DNA of 33,769 nt from Candidatus Aminicenantota bacterium (GTDB taxonomy: Bacteria; Acidobacteriota; Aminicenantia; UBA2199), in NCBI GenBank assembly GCA_011772425.1, contig WVZO01000205.1:2211-35979 (forward strand), given 5' to 3'. A program made the position numbers and the translations under genes. The notes beneath the pieces were generated by a model. It had not been told where the DNA came from. It did not search any database and was given only the letters and a program-made list of their open reading frames with translations. Position 1 is the stretch's first letter; each line of letters starts with the position of its first letter. Shown here one piece after another: positions 23,773-32,200 of this stretch.

Positions 23773-24708
23773 TTATATGTATGTGCCGGTATCATCTGCC
23801 GGCTGAAGACGGTTTGGTTCTGTACAGTTACGGCAAATGTCCGGCCATTTATTCTCTTTTATGATTTGTGCTTTACGGGAATGAATGAGGCTCATACTAT
23901 CCTTGTTAATATTACCCACTACAAACCGGTGCTGGATATCCTGGCAGCAAACCAGCACATCTCCGTTCCAGGCAATAAAATTAAAATTCTCAAACACGGC
24001 GCAGGATTGGACCGGGGCCCCAGCAGGCTCACCGCTGTAGACCGGGGACATACCAATACCATTGATATCGACGAAGCCGCCCCGGTTATGCATATATTGA
24101 GGAACACTCCGCATACCTTTCGCGTACCAGAAGGCTTTTATTTTTTCTTCCAGGTGAAGATTTTCTCTTGAAAGTATGAACGTTACCAGTAATTGGGTGC
24201 CCCGGGTGCCGGGATTTTTTCTTTTAAGAATTTCCCCCTGTGTATACTCCAATTTTGCCAATGTGTCCGTGAATCGTGCACCTTTGGTTAAATTTTCATA
24301 GGTTTGAGCATCGATCCCGTTAAAACTTACCATAATGGAATTTATTTGAGCATCCAACAAAGAGGTTACGGTATGTGGATTCAAGAGTGTACCGTTGGTA
24401 ATGATCCCTATATTAAAGTGGTGGTAACGATTCCTTAGTTGAGTAACAAAGCCTGGGAGCGACGGGTTAAGAAGGGGTTCCCCTAACCCGCAAAAGGTAA
24501 CGGTATCGTGGGAACGGAGCCTGGCATTTTTTAAAAAATTATCAAAGGTACCGGGTTCCATCATTCCTATTTTTTTCATATTTTCCCGGGGGCAAAATTT
24601 ACAGGAAATATTGCATCTCCTGGAAGCTTCCACATCAAAAATACGGGAATGCGCAGGCAGCGAAGCACTTGAGAAGAGCCGGTTGAAAAATTTTTTTAAC
24701 TTTTTCAT
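23773..24708 (-). CDS. Radical SAM/SPASM enzyme in the NRPS cluster
   Basis: The protein has 311 residues. RRCNISCKFCPRE (31-43) carries the SAM-cluster cysteines 32, 36 and 39; FCGLGEPLLNP and GIITNGTLLNP are standard core motifs. The C-terminal part (about 228-300) has SCAVFENFNFIAWNGDVLVC, CCQD and ICRNCTEP, the form of a short SPASM domain binding one or two auxiliary clusters. Such enzymes modify peptides or small molecules by radical chemistry; the reaction here is unknown. It sits 49 bases after the glycosyltransferase gene. No clear Shine-Dalgarno site precedes ATG 24708, so translation may be coupled to upstream genes. Confidence 0.85.
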   Translation of the reverse strand: MKKLKKFFNRLFSSASLPAHSRIFDVEASRRCNISCKFCPRENMKKIGMMEPGTFDNFLKNARLRSHDTVTFCGLGEPLLNPSLPGFVTQLRNRYHHFNIGIITNGTLLNPHTVTSLLDAQINSIMVSFNGIDAQTYENLTKGARFTDTLAKLEYTQGEILKRKNPGTRGTQLLVTFILSRENLHLEEKIKAFWYAKGMRSVPQYMHNRGGFVDINGIGMSPVYSGEPAGAPVQSCAVFENFNFIAWNGDVLVCCQDIQHRFVVGNINKDSMSLIHSRKAQIIKENKWPDICRNCTEPNRLQPADDTGTYI

Positions 24709-24757
24709 TTTAATTTCATTTAATCACGTTAAAAAGGAAGAGAGCCCTATGGTTTAA

Positions 24758-26143
24758 TTATTTATCGGCTAAAAAATTTTCTATAAATTCCACCCCTTTC
24801 AGGCATTTTTCCTGTTCTCTAAAGACCTGCTGCATGCGTTGGCAGGAGCGTCGGATATGGTCATCCGTTGAGACGCGGTCCAGGAGCTCGCTCATTATCC
24901 CGGGAGTTATTTTTTTTATATTTCCCGGCAGGCCAAGACCATGATACACCACACGGGCAGCATAACCCGGTTGATCCCTCTCAATAGGAAATACGATCAT
25001 GGGAACACCGAAATATACAGCTTCCCTGACGGTTCCCAAACCGGCATGACAGATCACCACGGACGTATGGGGCAGGACCTCTAGATGAGGAACCCATTTC
25101 TCCACGAATACATTGGCGGGAAAGGGACTGAATTCTTCAATATCTTCATCATCGGGCATTTGCAGGATGAGCTGCCAACCCGGGCGCTGTTCCATTACTT
25201 TGATGACGGCATGGTACAATTTTTTCCTGTATTTCCATTTTTTACTGTAGGAACCAAGGGTACAGTATACAATCGGTTTCTGTTTATCAATGCCCCCCCA
25301 GTACAACGGTTCTTCTTTACGGTAGATATCCACGCTTGCACCTATATAACAGGTTGAGTCCCGCCCGGGTGCATGGGGGAAATCAAATTCCCGCGGACAG
25401 GTGATCAATTCAGGCACCTTTAATTTGGAAAAATATTCCGTACGCCGTAAACGCCCGCCGCCGTATTTCTTTATTACTTTTCTCATCGATTGGATTGAAT
25501 TAGATGTAAACCCCCTGGCAAACCGTAAAGCCAGGGAATCAAAAAATTCTAACCGTACCAGCACCATTAAGATCTTTGCCCAGGCTGCTGTATTGAGAAC
25601 GTGTGAAAGCCAGCCATTCTTCTTCCCGGGGATTATCCCGGAAAATACGGGCGGGACCCTGGAACTAGGAAATGAGATCAGGGTAAAATTTAGATTGATT
25701 ATAGGAATCTTTAACTTAAGAAAAGGGATTGAAAAATACAACATCATGGGGTCCAGTAATACCAGGTGCGGTGGTTCTTCTCTCAGTACTTCCTCCATTT
25801 TCGCCCATAAATCTTCCTGGACCCTGTACTTCATGCGCCGCTTCAACCGGTACATGCGGATGGAACCCGGCATTTTCCTATATTTCTCGTTCAGTTGGTC
25901 CAGGTAATATTTCATTCGCTCTTGCTCAAATTCCCTGCTCAACTCTTGATATTCGAAACCGGAATCAATTATGTATTCTTTAAAACCCGGGGCGCAAATC
26001 ACATAATACACCACCCGGCAGCCGCGGTTCATTAATTGCCGTGCTAGCATGAAGGAGGCATTAAAGGATGACCATTCCGGGTACATGACCACCATGATGT
26101 GTTTTTTTCTTGCACTTGTGCTGCTGCTGCTTTCGCTGTTCAT
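24758..26143 (-). CDS. UGT/MGT-family glycosyltransferase (GT1-like)
   Basis: The protein has 461 residues from ATG 26143, preferred to ATG 26203 since AGAGGAGATG precedes it and the longer start lies inside the upstream gene. The N-terminal domain begins KKHIMVVMYPEW with FMLARQLMNRGCRVVYYV (31-48). The C-terminal nucleotide-sugar domain has IVYCTLGSYS (291-300), VEKWVPHLEVLPHTSVVICH (347-366) and AGLGTVREAVYFGVP, and ERDQPGYAARV (388-398), the signature of macrolide-type and UDP-glycosyl transferases. It should place a sugar on the cluster product, for glycosylation or reversible inactivation. The sugar donor is unknown. The start is 28 bases past the upstream stop. Confidence 0.88.
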   Translation of the reverse strand: MNSESSSSTSARKKHIMVVMYPEWSSFNASFMLARQLMNRGCRVVYYVICAPGFKEYIIDSGFEYQELSREFEQERMKYYLDQLNEKYRKMPGSIRMYRLKRRMKYRVQEDLWAKMEEVLREEPPHLVLLDPMMLYFSIPFLKLKIPIINLNFTLISFPSSRVPPVFSGIIPGKKNGWLSHVLNTAAWAKILMVLVRLEFFDSLALRFARGFTSNSIQSMRKVIKKYGGGRLRRTEYFSKLKVPELITCPREFDFPHAPGRDSTCYIGASVDIYRKEEPLYWGGIDKQKPIVYCTLGSYSKKWKYRKKLYHAVIKVMEQRPGWQLILQMPDDEDIEEFSPFPANVFVEKWVPHLEVLPHTSVVICHAGLGTVREAVYFGVPMIVFPIERDQPGYAARVVYHGLGLPGNIKKITPGIMSELLDRVSTDDHIRRSCQRMQQVFREQEKCLKGVEFIENFLADK

Positions 26144-26171
26144 ATTCACATCTCCTCTTTCAGGATTGTTT

Positions 26172-29100
26172 TCATCCGGGTTTTTGAGCGGAAACCAGGA
26201 CATAATCGGTAATACCCACGGCTCTTTCCCGTACCTCCCGCCATTGAGAAGATTCCATGTCCTGGGTGGTAAGTTCCACGATTGCGGATTCCATATCGAG
26301 TTTTCTTAACTGCCGCATGGCGATGTATTTTGTGGAACCGGCCAGGACATATTCGGCAATGGATTGCACCGAGACATTTACAAATCCTGCTTCCTTCAAT
26401 TTCCGGGCGTAGACATTTCGATCATACATGTTGGCCGAAGGATAGGCACCATGGCGGCGGAAGAGCCGTTTCAAAAACCCGGAACCCGTTGCTCCCGGCT
26501 CAGGAAGCATATCAGTGGCTGCCAGTATTCCCCCGGGTTTAAGAACTCGAAAGGCTTCTCTAAAGAAATCTTCACGGGTATTGAAATGAAAGGGGCTTTC
26601 TAATGCCAACACTTTTTCAAAACTCTCATCCTCGAATTGGATATCAGCGGCATCACCCAGGTGAAGCTCAATGCGGCCCTGGAGATTCCGTTCCTTCACC
26701 CGTTGTTCTGCAATCTTCACCTGTAAAGGGGTAATATTAATCCCCACGATCCTGGCCACGTTGTACAACTCAAGCCAGAAGAAATCTTGCTCGGCAAACC
26801 CGAAGCCGGCATCCAGGACTGTATCGTCAGCGTTCAATTTTGCCTCATCGGAAACGAGCTTTGCCAGGGCCGCGCATGCCGCAGGATATGTCCTGGCATC
26901 TTTCCAATACCCGTTATTAAACCACAGGGATTTGCCAATGTCCTTAAACCCGCTGTCCAATTCTTCAATCACATCATCCCCCAACCCGGAATAGTAGTCG
27001 GCGGCACCCCTGGGTTTAAATAATTCCAGGATAAATTTTACCAGGACGAACAGTTTATTTCGGGTTTGATGGAATTTGGAAGGCTTTGTACGCCTTTTTC
27101 TCCTTCTCAATTTCCTGTATACAGTAGAAAGAAAATAGAGTTTGATAAAAAGTATCCCGGATGGTTTACACAGGAGCTTTTCCAGGTTGTGGAGGAGTAA
27201 GCGGACCTCCTGGTTGGTTATGGTTAACGCAGGTGATAAGCGGGTAAAATGGGAAAAGACACCGGCTTTTTCCTGGCACAAACGATTCATCACCAGCGGA
27301 AACAAGGCCTGGCCTGTTTGCCGGGCCCGCTGCCCCATGAATTTCAAGATTTTGCTTTCATAAGCGAAATTCAGGCCAAATATCATGCCCTCCCCACTCA
27401 CTTCGCGAATAAATGGGCTCTTGCCGGCAATATCCTTTAAGCCAGTGAGAATAAGTTGGGATACGTTTTCCACGTGTTGGTTGATGCCGGAATCGTGGAG
27501 TTTTTCCAGGGTATGCAGGGAGATATGAGCCCCCAGTTGATTGACATATAAATTCTCCAGGAGGTTTACCACCCCTGGATGAACGGAGAGGGCTTGCTGG
27601 TAAACCTTATCGGAAACCAGGGTGGTTCCAATAGGGAAGGTGGCATCGGTAAGACCTTTAAACAGGGCAATGATATCGGGGGAGAGGTTTTTCCCTTTGA
27701 AAGCTAAAAATTCACCCATGCGGTACACACCGGTTAGTACTTCATCGACGCCAATAAGATATCCGCTGTCTTTTTTGTATTGTTCGATGAGATCCAGGAG
27801 TTCCCGGGGAATGCTTCTCATGGTTTGTCCCTGGAACAATTCCAACCAGATCAATGCCACTTTTTGAGATTCCAGTTCTTTTTTAAGCACTTCTTTTGCC
27901 CGTTGATTCATGGGATCGATGTACAATACATCGAAATAGAGGGGAAGAAAGGGCTGACGAAAGGGTTCATTTTCAGTAGCGGCCAATGACAGCAAATTGG
28001 TGCCGGAGTAGTTTCCTTTAAACACGATGATGCGGGTTTTATCTTTATTGGCCACCAGGGCCAGCGTAATGGCGATGTCCACGGCTGTGGAACCGCTTAC
28101 CGCAGGAAATACATGAGAAAAGTTGGTGTGCTCTTTTAATGTCCCACACAATTTCTCCCAATAGTTCTCTTCCGGGTTATGAACCTCCAGTACCTCCTGG
28201 ACAATGTCTTGAGGATTATGGCCCCTTACGGCCACCCCCCCACTGGCGGTACAATCCAGGATATCCCTTTGTTTTTCTTTTTTTCCTTGTTTTGCCTTGA
28301 TGGTTAAGGTTGAGCCGTGGGCGTTTACCGGGTGGATATCCAACCCTGCCCGGGCATACAGGCGTGTGAGGGCAGGATTGATGTATCGCGCATACGCCTC
28401 TTTCCGTGTCTCATCGAGTTCTTCTATTTTCCGGCAATAGGCATATACAGCTTTATTATCGGTCAACATTGAAACATGAGAAAGCAAATGATCACGGATA
28501 CGGGTAAGGACGAGCCGGTTTCCCCCGCAGGTAGACGTATGCAGCATACTGGTCATGGAATTGTTCAGGGGTAAATAGATATCATCGGCAGTGGAAAATG
28601 CCCCGAAAGGTATCTCGTAACCCGTTAATGCCGCGCCCGTCACAATTATATCCGGCAATTGGGATAACCGGTCCAACACCCACCGGCCTGTAAAATCGGT
28701 ATCGGGTTCATCCAGTACCGTGACGACTTTTTTTCCCCTGCATAAAGCAAATATCTCCTCGATGGCCTCAGCAGGAAGCTCCTTTACGCCTCGAAGCACT
28801 ACCGCGGCAGGTGCATAAGCCATATCCAGAAAATGCTTTTTTATGTCATTGATTTCTTTGAAAAGGAGGATATCCGGGATTAATGCTTTTTCTTTTCCCC
28901 TTTCCAGGGGGTCCACGAACTGTTTTATCTCCCACCTGCGATCAAGCACCAGGATTTCGCTGGTATTGTATCGATTTGAACTGCTTTGCCGGGCCCTGGC
29001 AATCTTAAAGGCTCCTTGCAGTGCTTCAAAGGGAGAATTACCAAAAAAAGTTTTATATCTCCTTCGTTTATAACTCATGCGTCCCCGGTTAAAGCATTCA

Positions 29101-29252
29101 TTCAAAAGGAATCCCACCTGGCCTGCTTCCGGGGAGATAAAGCCGGTGGATAGTAAAAACGTATGTATTTTCTTTTCATTAAAATCTTTCATCAGGGCAA
29201 TGGTTTCAGGGGATGCCGCTCTAAAAATCCCCTTTTGATTCGAGTGTATCAT
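26172..29252 (-). CDS. Tandem class III aminotransferase fused to SAM methyltransferase
   Basis: The protein has 1026 residues from ATG 29252, which has GGAGG just before it and whose N-terminus aligns with the 729-residue paralogue; ATG 29297, overlapping the NRPS stop (ATGA), is possible. The first aminotransferase half keeps VLDEPDTDF but has Ala207 in VTGAALTGYEIPFGAF where the PLP lysine should be. The second half is intact: GVDEVLTGVYRMGEF (Asp503) and DIIALFKGLTDATFP (Lys532). A basic linker (about 710-745) leads to a class I methyltransferase (about 755-1020) with VLDAGFGFAEQDFF (812-825), INITPLQVKIAEQRV and FRVLKPGGILAATDML, of the UbiE/EryG-like type. One polypeptide could thus transaminate and methylate the product. 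It follows the reductase domain of the NRPS directly. Confidence 0.85.
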   Translation of the reverse strand: MIHSNQKGIFRAASPETIALMKDFNEKKIHTFLLSTGFISPEAGQVGFLLNECFNRGRMSYKRRRYKTFFGNSPFEALQGAFKIARARQSSSNRYNTSEILVLDRRWEIKQFVDPLERGKEKALIPDILLFKEINDIKKHFLDMAYAPAAVVLRGVKELPAEAIEEIFALCRGKKVVTVLDEPDTDFTGRWVLDRLSQLPDIIVTGAALTGYEIPFGAFSTADDIYLPLNNSMTSMLHTSTCGGNRLVLTRIRDHLLSHVSMLTDNKAVYAYCRKIEELDETRKEAYARYINPALTRLYARAGLDIHPVNAHGSTLTIKAKQGKKEKQRDILDCTASGGVAVRGHNPQDIVQEVLEVHNPEENYWEKLCGTLKEHTNFSHVFPAVSGSTAVDIAITLALVANKDKTRIIVFKGNYSGTNLLSLAATENEPFRQPFLPLYFDVLYIDPMNQRAKEVLKKELESQKVALIWLELFQGQTMRSIPRELLDLIEQYKKDSGYLIGVDEVLTGVYRMGEFLAFKGKNLSPDIIALFKGLTDATFPIGTTLVSDKVYQQALSVHPGVVNLLENLYVNQLGAHISLHTLEKLHDSGINQHVENVSQLILTGLKDIAGKSPFIREVSGEGMIFGLNFAYESKILKFMGQRARQTGQALFPLVMNRLCQEKAGVFSHFTRLSPALTITNQEVRLLLHNLEKLLCKPSGILFIKLYFLSTVYRKLRRRKRRTKPSKFHQTRNKLFVLVKFILELFKPRGAADYYSGLGDDVIEELDSGFKDIGKSLWFNNGYWKDARTYPAACAALAKLVSDEAKLNADDTVLDAGFGFAEQDFFWLELYNVARIVGINITPLQVKIAEQRVKERNLQGRIELHLGDAADIQFEDESFEKVLALESPFHFNTREDFFREAFRVLKPGGILAATDMLPEPGATGSGFLKRLFRRHGAYPSANMYDRNVYARKLKEAGFVNVSVQSIAEYVLAGSTKYIAMRQLRKLDMESAIVELTTQDMESSQWREVRERAVGITDYVLVSAQKPG

Positions 29253-29293
29253 GTTATCCTCCGTTTCTGTTACGTTTACTTCCTGTTCTTTTC

Positions 29294-32200
29294 TCATTGA
29301 TCCAGGAATCCCACTTTCTGGCAGTGTACGATCATTTTAAAGATATGGTCATCGGTTATCTCAGGCCACTGGAAGTGAAGTTTTTCCAGCAGCTTGAGGG
29401 ATTGATCCGAAGCGGTCATGTTGATGGTGCGTTTTTTTCGCTCTTTCTCCAGCAACCCGGAATGGAGTAATAAACGCTCGATATTCGCCCGGTGAGAATG
29501 ATTTTCCAGTTGCTCCACCAGGTAATCGAGAAATAGGTTGGGCCTTAAAAACTGGATTTTTATTCCTGCTTTCTCCAGGGCCCGCTCCATATCTTTCCAG
29601 GCAAAGGCATGGTGGTTCTGGATGTGATAGTTCCGGTTTAAAAGAGGTTCTCTCATCATTAACAATACGATTGCATGGGCTGCCTGATCGACAAAGGTAA
29701 AATCACTGAGTCTTAAATTATCTGCCACAGCCCCCAGGGTGATAAAGGCTTTAACATTAGCATAGAAGGCATTGTCTTCGATATTTTCCTGGAATATGCC
29801 GGTGTCCGAATGAAACACCAGGTTCCCCATCCGGTAAATGGAGGCCTTTAACCCTTTTTCCCTGGAGGAAAAAACTTTTTTCTCTGCTTCAAACTTGCTT
29901 TTGATGTAAACATTTTCATGCTGCTGCCCCACATCCCCGGTGAGGTCTGTATAGACCATGTACTCTTTTCCTTCTACGTCCCCGGAACAGACACTTAAGC
30001 TTGATATGTAATGGAAATCCTTTTGTTTTCCTGTCATTGAAAATTGAAGCAGCTTCTCGGTACCCAGCACATTGGTTTGATAAAAATCCTGGTAATGTCC
30101 GAAATGTTTTACATTGGCAGCAGAATGAAGAACAACATCGATGGTTTCGGATAAGGATTTAAACCGGGAATCATCCATCCCCACGCCGGGGGAACATAAA
30201 TCACCCTGTACCACGTGCAGCCGCTCTTCATTTAAATGATAAAAGTCAGGCCCAAAGTAGTAGGAGAGTCTTCGCTCAAGCCGACGGGTGGAATCTTCAA
30301 CTGATTTTCCCCTTACCAGTAAGTAAATTTCTGCATTGGTGGTTTTCAACAATTCTGCTGCCAGGTGGGCCCCCAGGAATCCTGTGGCACCGGTCAGCAA
30401 TATTTTCCGGTACCTGTTTTTAACTTTTAACCCTTTTATCCGGGTTTGATTGACCTGCTGGCGGTAGGTCCTGAGCTCTTCCATTATCTTCTGCTGTACA
30501 GGGTCTAAGTCTGCGGTCACTTTATTAACAGGTAAGGTGAGTCTCGTTCGCAGTTCTTCTATTTTCTTTTTCAGGTTGTCTTTTTTCATCACGATATTTT
30601 CCATTAAAGCAGCCACGGTTTGATACTTGAAAATGTCATTCATACTGACATCAAAATGCTTGATCATTTCCGATATAAGCTGGATGGCTTTTAAGGAATC
30701 TCCGCCAATTTCGAAGAAGTTATCGTAAATACCGATTTTTTCGATTTTGAGTACTTGCTGCCATATGTTGACCATTTGTTTTTCAGCGGGGGTGCGGGGC
30801 TCTGCGTATTTATCTCCTGTGTGGGCCATACCCTGGTAAGCTTGAAGTGCTTTTACGTCCAGTTTTCCCCCCGGGGTTCGTGGTATTCCTTCCAGTTGAA
30901 CGAAATAGGAGGGGACCATATATCCCGGTAAATCCCTGGTCAGGTGTTTGATCAATTGGGATACGGAAATCTCTTTATCAGCAACAATATAGGCACACAG
31001 GTGGCTTTCACCGGTCCCTTCCCCTTCCCTGGCGATGACTACAGCTTCTTGAATGGCCTCGTGTTTCAGCAGTTGGGTCTCAATACCTTCCGGTTCGATC
31101 CGGTTTCCCCTTATCTTCACCTGGTGGTCCAGTCGGCCCAGGAACTCAATCGTTCCATCAGGTAACCATTGGGCCAGGTCACCGGTTTTGTAAAGACGCT
31201 CTCCAGGAACAAACGGATTATCCATGAATTTTTTCCGGGTTAATTCCACATCATTTAAATATCCCCTGGCTACATTATCACCGGATATGCACAATTCTCC
31301 AGGAATTCCCACAGGCTGTAATCGATTCTCCTTATTCAAAATAATAATTTTTTGATTGGGCAGGGGGTGTCCCAGGGGAATCGTTTCCAGGTGGCTGACA
31401 TTGATCCCGGAAATTTCAAAGGTGGTGGAATCCACACAACATTCCGTGGGGCCATATACATTGGTGATGCAGGTGAGGTGGGGCTCAAAAAAATGCAAAA
31501 ACTCCCCGGCCAGTTTCCGGGGCAGGGCCTCCCCGCCAATAATAAAATTGGTTACCCCGGGGACAGGTACTCCCTCTTTCAGGCATTCCAGGAGTAAGCG
31601 AAGGTGAAGGGGGGTACCATCGGAAATATCAAGCTGGTGCTTTTCATAAAAATCGATTAACCTTCGACCATCCACGCGAATAGCCTCGGGAACGATATTC
31701 AAACAATGCCCCAACAGTAAGGCTGCAAATATCTGTTTAATGGATGCATCAAATATCAACGGAGAAAGGAAGCCGATATTCAAGGTCCCCTTGAATTTGT
31801 ACTGGTTGTATATTCGCTCATTTAATCCACAAATAAGATTATTTAGATTTTGATGTTGAAGCAATACACCTTTGGGATTGCCGGTGGAACCGGAGGTAAA
31901 AATACCATAAACCAGGTCCGTAGGTTTATTGATAGGCTTTAAATTCGTTCCGGAAGTGAGGGACAACAGGTCTGAGATTTCATCCAGGAGAAAAATATCA
32001 AGCCCGGGGCGCTGTTCTCTTTTCATTTTCCCTATCCCCGGCATAAAAGCGATCCCTTTTATCTCTGCCAGGATTTCTTCTCCAGGGAGTTCCCCATTAT
32101 TCTCCAGGATTTTTTCGATAATTTCCGCGAAGATGATTTCACCTTCTCCCAGTACCGCCAGGTCCACATTCCTGTCTTGCAAAAGGGATACGTAATCACA

